Assembly (NCBI GenBank): GCA_002077065.1
Contig: NAJO01000006.1
Span: 124,001 to 188,000 of the forward strand
DNA from: Cryoendolithus antarcticus
Lineage: Eukaryota; Ascomycota; Dothideomycetes; Cladosporiales; Cladosporiaceae
Reading direction: 5' to 3'
DNA: 64,000 nt
Shown in pieces: positions 21,935-31,910 of this stretch. The translations under genes were made by a program, and so were the position numbers. A model generated the notes under the pieces. That model made no database searches, was not told where the DNA came from, and saw nothing but the letters and a program-made list of their open reading frames with translations. Within the stretch, counting starts at the first letter, position 1. Each line of letters starts with the position of its first letter.

Positions 21935-23671
21935 TCACCCATCTCCACCATCGTCTGCGCCAGCCTCGGCTCCGCCCTCCCCGAATCCCTCAAGCTGGAA
22001 CTCCATTTCCAACCCCAGCTGCCCGGGTGTCATGAACACCTTCCTCGCAGCCTCGTCCCTCGCCTCCCTAGCCAGCGCCATACGGCTCTTCGGCTTCTTC
22101 CCCTGCACCCCACTCTCCTCCCCGCCAGCCTCGGCAGCTGGAGACGGCGCCGGGCTGGCAGGAGGAACGTACTCTGTAAGGGTTGGTTTAGGTTTAGGTG
22201 GACGACCGGGTTTGCCTTTGGCTTTTGGGGGTGCGCCGAGACGGTAGGCAGGGGTGGCGGGTATGGTGCCTAGTTTGCCGCGTACGCGTGAGACGGGTTG
22301 GGGAGTATTGGGTGGAGGGCGAGGGGAGGCGGTGGGCGCGAGGTCGAGGATGACTTCGGGGGCTGCTGGGCGGGTGGTCGTTCGTTTGGGTTCGGAGGGG
22401 GATGCGAGTACTGCATTGCTGGCATCTGCTTCTAGTGTCATGGCAGGCAGCAGGGAAGCTTGCGGCAATGCGACGAGGTCGGGGTTGGGCGCTTGGCCTA
22501 ATACTCTAGCCTCCAGTTCCTTCTTGCTGGGGCGGCCTCGCTTCTTGCCTGCCATTGCAGTGCCTGTGGCTACAGGCTCCAAGCCGAGCGCCCTTCGCTT
22601 CGCCTCATTACTCGGTGCTCCACCTGGATTGCCCTTCTTCCTGGGTCCGATCCGAGGCGCTTCGTCTCCCTCATCGTCCAGCATTTCACCATCACCCCTC
22701 CGCGCTGCGCCTGGACGGTTGACGTATCTTGCCTTCGCGGCACCCGGAGGTAGGTCAACAGCGCCAGCGCCGGGCGTGTACATGATTCCTTTGCCTTTCG
22801 CCGCCTTCTCAGCGGCATCACGTCTCATGCCTTCGGCTCTGAGAGCATCGGGGTCTTCGGCGCCTTTATAGTAGACAGGCGTTCTCAACGGCACGAGATG
22901 TGCATCTCGTTCGCCACGTTGGTGTTTCAGCTGCGACAACCGCTCCATGAACGATGCTTGGCCTTGGAGATGCGGATCTTTGATCTTGCGGCGGTCGATG
23001 GAGATCGGTTTGGGAGCTATGCGGAGTGGGCTGAGGGTGTGGATTACAGCATCTTCGTCATCTGATGCTGCTCCATCAGAAAGTGCCACTTCGGCGTCTT
23101 CGTCTTCGAGGGCTGCTTCGTCGTCCAATTCAATCGGGTACGCATCTCGCTTCCGTTTCAACGTTGCTGGTCGGCCCACCAGACGGACTTGAGAAGACGC
23201 AATGACATCTAGAACGTGGCCGGCGAACCGAGGATTGTCCACTACGCCAGGGTCAGAGATCCAGAATTGCGTGCCTAGATCCGTGAACCAGTTGCAAGTG
23301 TAGAACTCATTGTTAAACTTGATCAACGGTGTCTTGGTGTGTAGGCCAAGGACCTGCAGTTCATCGACTTTGAGCTCTTTGTCTGGCGTGTCGGTCGAGG
23401 GCACATCTTCAGCGACAGCCTTCGGATCAACGAGCTTGCCACCAGCATTCCGTTCTTCGGCTGTGAGACGAGCGCGCTTGCCGTTCGTAGAGTACTCCGT
23501 TCTTGCGATAGATCCAGGACAGTAAGTGCTCAGGTCCAGGGTGAAATAAACATCCTGCGTTTCACTTTCGTCGTACTCGTACTCCCACTCGGACTCGAAA
23601 TCACGTGGGCTGTCGTCCTCGACCGTCACCGCATGAGGCTCAGTTGAAACGTCAGGCGGTCGTGGTGACAT
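21935..23671 (-). CDS. TFIIIC triple-barrel (Tau55/Sfc7-like) domain protein with AT-hook-like motifs
   Basis: A single exon encodes 578 residues. The N-terminal 170 residues match the TFIIIC triple-barrel domain: EWEYEYDESETQDVYFTLDL at the start, then LQVLGLHTKTPLIKFNNEFY and CNWFTDLGTQFWI. In other fungi this domain belongs to the Tau55-type subunit of TFIIIC, the RNA polymerase III factor that binds tRNA gene promoters. The remaining 400 residues are low in complexity, rich in Ala, Pro, Lys and Arg, with AT-hook-like KKRGRPSKKE and GKPGRPPKPKP that may contact DNA. The long basic tail differs from the short yeast protein. It converges with the NASP gene, the two stops lying about 107 nt apart. 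Confidence 0.75.
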   Translation of the reverse strand: MSPRPPDVSTEPHAVTVEDDSPRDFESEWEYEYDESETQDVYFTLDLSTYCPGSIARTEYSTNGKRARLTAEERNAGGKLVDPKAVAEDVPSTDTPDKELKVDELQVLGLHTKTPLIKFNNEFYTCNWFTDLGTQFWISDPGVVDNPRFAGHVLDVIASSQVRLVGRPATLKRKRDAYPIELDDEAALEDEDAEVALSDGAASDDEDAVIHTLSPLRIAPKPISIDRRKIKDPHLQGQASFMERLSQLKHQRGERDAHLVPLRTPVYYKGAEDPDALRAEGMRRDAAEKAAKGKGIMYTPGAGAVDLPPGAAKARYVNRPGAARRGDGEMLDDEGDEAPRIGPRKKGNPGGAPSNEAKRRALGLEPVATGTAMAGKKRGRPSKKELEARVLGQAPNPDLVALPQASLLPAMTLEADASNAVLASPSEPKRTTTRPAAPEVILDLAPTASPRPPPNTPQPVSRVRGKLGTIPATPAYRLGAPPKAKGKPGRPPKPKPTLTEYVPPASPAPSPAAEAGGEESGVQGKKPKSRMALAREARDEAARKVFMTPGQLGLEMEFQLEGFGEGGAEAGADDGGDG

Positions 23672-24795
23672 TGCGAGAGAACGTGTATGAAAGGCGTTGC
23701 TGTCATAGGCTACCTACCGATTGTCATACGGCCAGCTGAGGCTATCGGCATACACACCCAATCTGATGGTGGTGGTGGAGCGTGACCTTGCGCGCCAGCA
23801 AGGGCTATCGAGGTCTGTGGTGTAGGTGTTCGAGTTGCTGGTGAGTATGACTGGCGTGTAGGATGGAAAGTCGTTGATTGGCTAGTTACAGAGGACGGGA
23901 GTGGCCGCAGCGAACGTGCTTTCCTTGCTGCATCGACATGGGTTCTCGGCATTGTCGATATGAACACTCGACTCTGAGAATACAGTGGCTTCATCTGGGA
24001 ATGCAGCAATAGAGCTGGTCGATGCAAGCTACGATGGAAGGTATAATGGAAGGGCACGATGGTCGGAGCAAAGGCCGTGTGAAGTAGCGAAGTCTTGCTA
24101 GTAGCAGAAGCCGGCATTGCATCATTCGGTGCTGTCGTGCTGTAGCTACAAAGGTACTAGCAGAGGTAGATGGCGCTCAAACCCAGTGCAAAGCTACCAA
24201 TTCAACACGAACTACACGCAATCATTTTTGGCAAAGCAACGGCTATTCTCAGCCTCTCATGCAACACGCGTCGTGTCGAGTAGCGTACCGACACCGCCTG
24301 CGACAATCGCAGCGATAACAGCGCTACTGCAGCGATCCACTGTTCTGGCCCTGTGGTGGTGGAGTCCAAGTCCGGAGGACGACCTGCATGACTGCGTGAT
24401 TGAATGGACGCTGTTCGGGTGTGGACAACATGCCTCGTACGTTTGTGTGTTCCTCGTTTCTCTCATCTACTGTTCTATTCCGCTCGTTCTCTTGTCAGCA
24501 CGACCTCTTCCAGCCAGCCTTACGACATCCGGTCTCGGGTCAGCGTCACAGCCGGCGCATAAGCTTTGTGTAAGCACCTCAGCCGACCGCGGATTCGCAT
24601 GTCAACGGATAGACGTGCTGGACACACTCCGACTCTTACGGCCTCTGACAAAGCGGCGGTGGGTCGCCCGTTGTCTTCCGGACGACGAGTCCGCACTTGC
24701 TGGTCGACGTCACGCGCTTGCCTCCTCAATGTTCGTCGTCATAGCATTGACTCGACAGTAAAGTCTACACTATTGATTGCTAACATACCGACCAG
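23672..24795. other. Intergenic region with possible unresolved 5' exon of the Vps62 gene
   Basis: This 1.1-kb stretch holds a minus-strand ORF (24117-23710, 135 codons, S/T/R-rich, no recognised domain) and an overlapping-end plus-strand ORF (24117-24761, 214 codons, no recognised domain). Neither is convincing. A good intron-like element on the plus strand (GTACGT at about 24437, CAG near 24500) and a TGCTAAC...ACCAG acceptor ending at 24795 suggest that the following gene has one or more upstream exons, but I could not join them in frame. Confidence 0.35.
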
Positions 24796-26879
24796 TATCT
24801 AGCGCAGTAACTATATCCAACGGTCAGGCACCGTTTGCTACCGGTAGCAGCATCATTACGAATCACGACTACACGCAAGTAACGCTAGTCTCTGCGTATA
24901 CCACAGGCTTGACGTCTGCGGTCCCTGACTTCAGCACGCAAGGCTGGCCCAGCGAAGTCGTCACCTCCATTTCAGCGCTCTCGAATGCAGTCTCATCCAA
25001 TGAACCCATAGCCGCTCCGCCTCTCGACGTCGCTGCCGACTGCGACATCCCCACCACCAACTCGCGAACTTTCCTCTCCACCCCGCCGCCCATGAAGAAC
25101 GTCACAGCAAAATGCTTCGCCGGCTTCCTCATAGCAGGCTTGAGCTACATAGTCATCAGCGGCATCGAAGCCTCCCTTACCGCCAACTCTTCACCAGCGG
25201 AAGCAGCCGAGAACCTCGAATGGATCGCCGGCGGAAAGCTATGGATAGACCGGCAAATGTGCCATTGGTTCGGCGCATGCGGTCTCTTCCACATGATGTC
25301 AAGATCTGGGTGGACGTGGACGAGAGCCGACGATGAGATGCCCAAACCCTTGCCGGACTGGGGGGATTATTGGACGTCGGGCAATGATGACTCGGGGAGC
25401 TGGTCGAAGAAGCAAAGGGAAGCAAGGGAGATACCGCAGTATGTCTGGGATCATGCGCCGTATGTGCATCTATTCTCGGGCGAGCAGTTCTGGCCTTGCG
25501 ATCTGGCTGAGCATCTGGTGCATACGAGTCCGCGGCTGAACTATACTATTATCGAGGAGATGGAGAACGACAGGAACTTGACGAATCTGCATGAATTGAA
25601 TGACTTTGAAGGCGGGAGGAGTGGACGTTTCATGTACCTGCAGAGCGACGACAACGTGGAGGAGCGGCCGAAATGGCTGGGTGGGAGCTTTAACAAGCCG
25701 GATGTACCAAATGCGTGGGACATTGGGGAAGAGTTCAGGGTACCTGATCTTAGTGATCTGAAGGGGTTCGATCTGCAGGGTGCAAAGCAGCAGGCACTGA
25801 AAGAACATGGCATCGAGACAGAGGAAGTCACCATTCCAGCAATGGACCGCATGCCAAGTCAGGACGGCCGATGTGGAGGCAGCAGTGGCTATACATGCGC
25901 CGGCAGCTCTTTTGGCCAATGCTGCTCAATCTACGGTTGGTGTGGCGAAAGCGACGACTTTTGCGGCGACGCTTGCGATGCCCTCGCAGGCAACTGCCCA
26001 GATCCTCTCCATCCGCCTCGACCGATCCACCGCGAACTGCGCAGGAAGCGACGCGGCAATGAATCTTACCGCCCTTCTTCGAGCGGCCGCAGCGCTGCTC
26101 CCGCGATCTTAGTGGTTGTCCCGAAAGAAGACGGCATAGTCGACGCTTTCTGGTTCTTCTTCTACTCCTACAATCTCGGCAACGTGGTCTTCAACGTCCG
26201 CTTTGGTAACCACGTAGGCGACTGGGAGCACACCGCCGTCCGCTTCAAAGACGGCAAACCGCATCAGATTTTCCTTTCCGAGCACAACTTCGGGGAAGCC
26301 TACTCTTGGGGCGCGGTAGAGAAGTACATCCCGGCCTCTGATGGCAGTGGCACTATGATCGGCACCTGGTCGAACTCGACCGCCTCGAGAGCGGCGAAGC
26401 GACCGGTAGTCTATAGTGCGACGGGGACGCACGCCATGTACGGTACGCCTGGTCTCCAACCTTACGTACTTCCGTGGGGCATATTGCATGACCAAACCGA
26501 CCGCGGACCACTCTGGGATCCTGCGCTGAATGCACGCTCCTTCGTCTACAACGCTACGACCCACGCGGTTCTTCCGAGCACGCTCAACCCTGCAGCGCCA
26601 GTAGGTTGGTTCAACTACGCGGGCCACTGGGGCGACAAATACTATCCTCTCTCTGACCCCAGACAATATCGTTTCGCAGGGCAGTACCACTATGTCAACG
26701 GGCCCACAGGACCGAAGTTCAAGAACTTGGGGCGAGGCGAGGTGTGTCAGGGTAGAGGACCGTGTAAGATTCGAGACTGGCTTGGAGGTCACAGAGGCGC
26801 AGAGCGCTTGCCCGAGGAAGAGGGCGAGGGAGTTGAGGAGGGGGGCTTGCCGGGTGGGAATAGCACCGAGGAGGCGTGA
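24796..26879 (+). CDS. Vps62-domain protein with an embedded type-1 chitin-binding (hevein-like) module
   Basis: An open frame of about 690 codons ends at 26879. The start is unresolved: an acceptor ends at 24795, while the first in-frame ATG is at 25093 and opens a hydrophobic segment (CFAGFLIAGLSYIVISGI), a possible signal anchor. The Vps62 region begins around PQYVWDHAPYVHLFSGEQFW and resumes with VDAFWFFFYSYNLGNVV, GNHVGDWEHTAVRF and YSATGTHAMYG. Between these two parts lies a hevein-type module with eight cysteines in the canonical order (RCGG, YTC, QCC, GWCG, FCG, DAC, GNC). Vps62 proteins are linked to vacuolar protein sorting in yeast; the chitin-binding module points to the cell wall or secretory lumen. 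N-glycosylation sequons fit a lumenal location. The role is otherwise unknown. Confidence 0.75.
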
Positions 26880-27441
26880 TGCGTAGGATGAGATTCTTTG
26901 ACTGTGATGCTATGGCGAGTGTGCGTGCTTTTCTGGGAGAGCTTATGATACCCATGGGCTGGATGGACTTGGATGGAGCTTATGATAGACTGGGATAGAC
27001 TGATGGTGTTATGCTTTTATGCTATCGCATATACCATAAGTGAGACCTACTTTCATTTTTCACAGAGGCTCTGTAAGTTGTCTGATTTCACCCATACGGC
27101 GATTGCATACATGTACCGTTGTGCAACGCGCACAGGGTCTGGGTTCGGGTCGTGCGTCTACTCCAATTTACGAATTCCAAACTTCTGCTATGGTTCATCA
27201 TCGTCTACTCAGCGACGAAAATCGGCAATACCGCGGAGAGTGTGGATCAGTAACGGTCGCACTGCTGGACTAGAATGCCATGGGAGCTCGCTCATATACT
27301 GCGTAGTGATTGTCCTCACGATCTCTGATGCTCTGGCCGAAGTCGGCAAGACCAAGCGACCAAACGCTCTCTCTGCCTTTCACATCTATCCGATAGTCTT
27401 CTTCTCCTTCTTAGCCCCCGTCACTCCCGGATTCGTAGAGT
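26880..27441. other. Intergenic region (562 nt)
   Basis: Short ORFs run through this stretch but none resembles a protein family. The 60 nt before the next start are pyrimidine-rich, as expected of a leader. Confidence 0.45.
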
Positions 27442-28278
27442 ATGCTAGTTGCTATGGACGTCCCCCTAGCCTCCAACATCCTCGGCACGCTCGGCGCAAT
27501 CTTCTGGTCCATACAGCTCCTCCCACAGATCTGGCTCAACTACCGCCGGCACAATGCCACGGGTCTGCAGCCTACGATGATGATGTTCTGGGCCTGGGCC
27601 GGTGTACCTCTAGGCGTCTATAACATCGTGTCATCGTTCAGCATCGCTCTGCAGATCCAGCCTCAGATATTGGCTACGTTGAGTTTGGTGACTTGGACGC
27701 AGTGTTACTACTATCACCCCACTTCTCCGTGGTCGGTAATCAAGGCGCTCTGCATCGGGCTGCCCATAGCTGCAGGCATGGGTGGGATCGAGGTCGGGCT
27801 GATCTTCGCTCTTCGCCGTGGTGTGGAGAGGGGAGTGCATTGGCCTGTCACGCTCATGGCCGTCCTAGCTGCACTCTTCCTAGCGCTAGGCGTGGGCAGG
27901 CATTACGTCGATATCTGGACTCATCGGACTGTGAGAGGAATCTCATTCTGGTTCGTAGGCCTGGATGCTATGGGTGACTTGACGTCGATGATCTCTGTGC
28001 TGTTCTTGCCGAAGTTGGACGTACTTGGTCTGGTAATCTATGGGACGGAACTGGTGCTCTGGCTTGGGGTCTTTGCGGCGGGAGGGTACTACTTGCTTGT
28101 GCCTTGGGTACGCCAGAAGATGCACACGAGGCCGAGTCAGGAGAGCGAGATGATCGCAACAGGGACGAGCACAGGGATCGCCATGCACCACGTAGGGTCT
28201 TCGAGTAGTGTCTTCCGCACGCCTTCGATGATAGAGCAAGAGATGAGAGCAAGGATCGTTTTGTCACCGGCAGTGTGA
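27442..28278 (+). CDS. PQ-loop repeat membrane protein
   Basis: A single exon encodes 278 residues with about seven hydrophobic segments. The first PQ-loop is clear: SIQLLPQIWLNYRRHNATGL, where the PQ dipeptide sits at the cytoplasmic end of a helix. A second, degenerate copy is VDIWTHRTVRGISFWFVGLD. This layout is that of the cystinosin/Ypq/KDEL-receptor-like superfamily, whose fungal members export basic amino acids or cystine from the vacuole or act in organelle membranes. The substrate cannot be decided here. A second ATG lies four codons downstream (27454) and could equally serve as start. The C-terminal 50 residues are hydrophilic and Ser-rich. Confidence 0.8.
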   Translation: MLVAMDVPLASNILGTLGAIFWSIQLLPQIWLNYRRHNATGLQPTMMMFWAWAGVPLGVYNIVSSFSIALQIQPQILATLSLVTWTQCYYYHPTSPWSVIKALCIGLPIAAGMGGIEVGLIFALRRGVERGVHWPVTLMAVLAALFLALGVGRHYVDIWTHRTVRGISFWFVGLDAMGDLTSMISVLFLPKLDVLGLVIYGTELVLWLGVFAAGGYYLLVPWVRQKMHTRPSQESEMIATGTSTGIAMHHVGSSSSVFRTPSMIEQEMRARIVLSPAV

Positions 28279-28441
28279 TCTTAGAAGATCAGCTTCACTT
28301 GAGTGGAACAATAGCTACCCTTGCGCCTATGCCACATTATTTAGCAACACGTGGTACTCCTTAGATACACTTCCGCTGAAGAGGCCAGCAAGATAGCCAG
28401 CTCCATACGCCTAGACCACCCCCGAGATTCGTACATGCTCT

Positions 28442-29508
28442 TCATGCCCGCGCAGATGCCTGCATCTGTGCGTTTCCATTCATCATTTTCGTCTGTCCGA
28501 TTGCTGGTGAGCCTGCCGTGAAAGCAGTTCTCATGTCATGCCCTATCCAATCAGGGAAGGCTTCTCGCAGTAGATCATACTTCGCCTGCAGCTGTGGCAT
28601 ATGCGGTGGAGGCGTCATGTGGGCCGGGCCAGGTGGTGCTTTTTGCAGTTGCTGTACGTCTGCTCGTGGTGCTAGATACGCTAGATTGGCCTGTACTCTG
28701 CGCAGACACTGGACGTACTCCTCAGCTGCCATGGTGTCTGAAAGTCCGCCGGCTCGTAGCTGAGCTTGGTGTTGAGGACTTGTTGCACCGCCTTTGCCTT
28801 GTGCTTGGAGATTGTTGATCTCTTGCAGAAGGTCAAGGTTGATGTCGAGCAGTAATTCTATCCGCCTGTGCTCCAGAGCCTGCGAGCTGGGCGATTGTGG
28901 GGTTCTGGGAGAGTGACTCGAGTTCGCCCCAGGCGTGTGCGGCAGTGGGGGAGCTGCCATTGGGTACTTTACTGGAGGCGAAGGCTGCTTATTACTGAAT
29001 TGCTGCTGACCCTCGGCTCCTGCATAAGGCGAGTGCCTCGTCTGTGGGGACGAGCTTTGCCTCAGGCTGGCTTGGTGCTGTTGCACGACTGGCGCCGCGG
29101 CTACGGCAGTCACAGAGTGCGACGTAGGCGCTGAGGTATAGGCTACATTACCAGAGTCAGCACGTGGCATGCAAGATCTCGCCGCCTTGGCGGCAGACGA
29201 CAGGAAACGAGTGATGCCCTGCCGCGGGTAGGTGCGCTACAGGATTACCAACGCAGGGAGGCAGGAATGACGCCCCGAGACTTACCGGCAGATTGTGCAT
29301 TCTGATGCAGTCCCGAGTTGCTATCGAAGCCCTGCGGCGGCCCAGACGACAGACTGGCACCGGCATTACCAGGATACCGGAAACCTTGCGATATCGCGGT
29401 CCCTTGGTGCGTGGTGGCAGGCTGATGCGGATGATAAGCTTGGGGTGCAGGAGACTGCTGGGCGAAAGGGCCCGGGTGAAAAGGCTGTTGATAATCTAAT
29501 TGGTTCAT
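28442..29508 (-). CDS. SSXT (SS18-like) domain protein, candidate SWI/SNF subunit
   Basis: Two exons (29508-29286, 29142-28442) give about 307 residues. The 143-nt intron, longer than its neighbours, has a GCTGAC branch element and a GTAG acceptor that restores frame exactly. The N-terminal half is rich in Gln, Pro and His. The SSXT core is RRIELLLDINLDLLQEINNL followed by EYVQCLRRVQANLAYLAP, matching the SS18 pattern of two helices ending in NLxYLA. Human SS18 and related yeast subunits belong to SWI/SNF chromatin remodellers, so a nuclear role is inferred. The start MNQLDYQ was chosen because it is the first ATG with coding character; an ATG further upstream (29631) shares the frame. Confidence 0.75.
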
Positions 29509-29830
29509 CTTGATTCGGTGCTTCCTGTCGGCAGCGGTCGAACAAAGCCTATGGCGATCGTGCGTAACTGGCCCGATGCTTCCGTGATTCTCGCGCGTGC
29601 TGGGTGCGAGGGGGTGAGTGGAAAAAGCCACGTTGGAACTCGCTTACGTCTGGCGCTGCCGGTACGCTAGTACGTTTCAGGTTTTCGTGGCAGTTTGTGA
29701 TGACACAGGTGCATGCGCATGCCGAGCACTGACTATCGTGACCCTGCCAGTGGATACCATCATGAACGGTACGTACTGTACACCGCTTCCCTCTTCATCG
29801 AAACCTACGTGCCACTGGCAGTGACCAAAG
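29509..29830. other. Intergenic region (322 nt)
   Basis: It separates the SSXT gene from the decayed ATPase gene and probably held the latter's promoter and start codon. No in-frame ATG for the pseudogene was found here. Confidence 0.4.
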
Positions 29831-31910
29831 GGTCGAGGCAGTAGCCGCGGTCGCGGTCGTGGACGTGACTACTATCGTCAGCGATACGCAAAGCAGCCAC
29901 GATTGGAGTCTCACGAACCCAGCCCACAAGGTGGGCATCCCGCGCCGAAGGTGGAGAGTTCGAAGACACCACGGACCTGGGATGATCTAGTACGAGACCT
30001 GAGAGGCATCGATGGGCAGCAGTACGGTAAGTTTTGTTGAAGGTATTGTTTTCGGCTCACTTCACTTCACTTCACGTTTACATGACCCAAGATCCCATGA
30101 GCTCGTTGTCCATGTCCGTCACAGATAGATTGGGATGACTGATATTCACCTAAAGGCGCATGCAAACGTCTGCTTGGCAGGTACCAACATCACCTGTTCA
30201 CGCTGTCAGTCGACCATGTGCAAGGCGATGCATTCGCTCCACATTCATGCGTTCGAGCTGTCATGCAATGGCCACAAACCGGCTTTCCCACGACTTGCCT
30301 CGAGTCCAGCGTCCACAAGATCGCTTTGTCCGACTTTGTGACGAGGGCAGCGGCCGGGTTCATTCGGAAGCGGCATCTAGATCGTGATGCTGCCAGCGGC
30401 GGAGGATGGGCCAGCCCAAAGGGTGGGGCGTTCAACATCAACGCACCTGGCCAGGAGGTTCTGCCCCGGACCAGCGCGATCATCAGCGGAAACGAGACCA
30501 TCGAGCTGAGGTTTACAGTGAACCTACCAGTTGCAGGGAGGAGCTATTTGGGGAAGCAAGCTCATCAGATCCTCGTGGTAAATTTAATGCGACTCGTTCA
30601 GGAGACGCTACCGCATCGGAATGTGATTCAGGTCGCCCTCGAAGCACATGTCTTATCCGTAATCGAGCAACATCGATTGCGGCAGCAGCTTCGTGGGCGT
30701 AATCTGATCTCGTTCATTGCGAATGGGTCGATTCTACCGAGATCGTCTGATGCGGGCGCGAAGCCAATGGCTGGCGACGATCTAGTCACATTCCAATCCC
30801 CACCAGAGCTGGAGAGTACGATGCAACTCGGCGATGGTACGACACTCTGCGGCATGGGCATACCAAAGGGCATCACCGTGCTAACGGGGGGCGGCTTCCA
30901 TGGTAAGTCTACATGACTAGAGGCCATTGAGCTTGGGGTCTACGACCACATCCCGGGAGATGGTGGCGAGTTGGTAGTCACGGATTCAACGGCCGTCAAG
31001 GTTCGTGCGGAAGACGGACGCGTTGTCACCGGAACCGATATTCGTCCCTTCCTGTCGAATCTACCCGGTGGCAAGGATACGAAAGCATTCTCCACCGAAA
31101 AGGCGAGTGGATGAAAATACATGGCTGCGAACATCTCGGAAGCGCTTGAAGTCGGATGCAAAGCCCTGCTCATCGACGAGGATTCTTCTGCAACCAATCT
31201 GCTCCTTCGAGATCACCGCATGCAGCTCCTTATTAAGCATGAAACGATCACGCCTCTCATCAGTAACGTCCGAGCTTTGTACAACGAACAGGGTGTAAGT
31301 ACGGTTGTTGTAGTTGGCGCACTCGGGGACTGGCTTGCCGTCGCCGACAGGGTGATTGCAATGGACTCGTACGGACCCCATGTTGTCACTCAACACGCGG
31401 GAAGACATCATCCGTGCGAATCCGAGTACTGTATTCGAGGCTGAAACCTACGGATCACTCCCACAACGAGCCGTACGGATCGAGAAGAGTGAAGATTCGC
31501 ACACTGGAAAGCCACGAAGACATACATCCCTCTACAGAGCACCGGACAAGACCCTGTGCACGATCCATCCAAAGCGCCACCTGGCATCGACTTACAGAGC
31601 ATCGACCAGCTCATCGGAGACGGACAAGCCAAGTTCCTTGCGATATGTCTCAACCGCTTTGCAGAAGACACCATATCGGATGCGTGAGTAGCTCTGCAAC
31701 AATGCTGCTGAGACCGTTGCTGACTGATTACACACAGCGTCAACCTAAATGATCTACTAGATCGGCCTGAAACGTAACTCAGTCTGGATCAGTGCATCCC
31801 CGGAACACTTGAAGGAGGTGAATTGATTGCGGCACGGCGTTTCGAGGGTCGCGATGGCCGTGTCGCGCGTCCGTGGTCTTGTGGTTTCAGGAGGGAGTGA
31901 CGAGCATTAA
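29831..31910 (+). pseudogene. Decayed gene for a predicted ABC-class ATPase (ABC_ATPase family)
   Basis: Protein similarity runs the length of this stretch but in several frames. It opens with an Arg/Gly-rich segment (SRGRGRGRDYY), then HHLFTLSVDHVQGDAFAP, GGAFNINAPGQEVLPRTSAI, the P-loop LTGGGFHGKST, LLIDEDSSATNLL and a tail with DQCIPGTLEGGELIAARRFE. An intron follows QQYG (GTAAGT donor near 30026). Three in-frame stops break it: TGA 30914-30916 directly after the P-loop, TGA 31112-31114, and TAA near 31776. The frame also shifts near 31400, near 31540 and near 31846. No start ATG is visible. The intact family consists of single-chain ATPases of unknown role found in fungi and bacteria. The number of lesions argues for a pseudogene and against recoding. 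Confidence 0.8.

Noticed and set aside
23710..24117. 135-codon minus-strand ORF with a basic, presequence-like middle
   Set aside because: No recognised domain, low-complexity S/T/R/P composition, no supporting splice structure. Mentioned only in the intergenic entry.
24117..24761. 214-codon plus-strand ORF
   Set aside because: No domain or credible composition; probably a chance frame or part of unresolved 5' exons of the Vps62 gene.
30055..30075. Short CTTCA/CACTT tandem repeat
   Set aside because: Four short units inside the pseudogene intron; ordinary microsatellite-like sequence.
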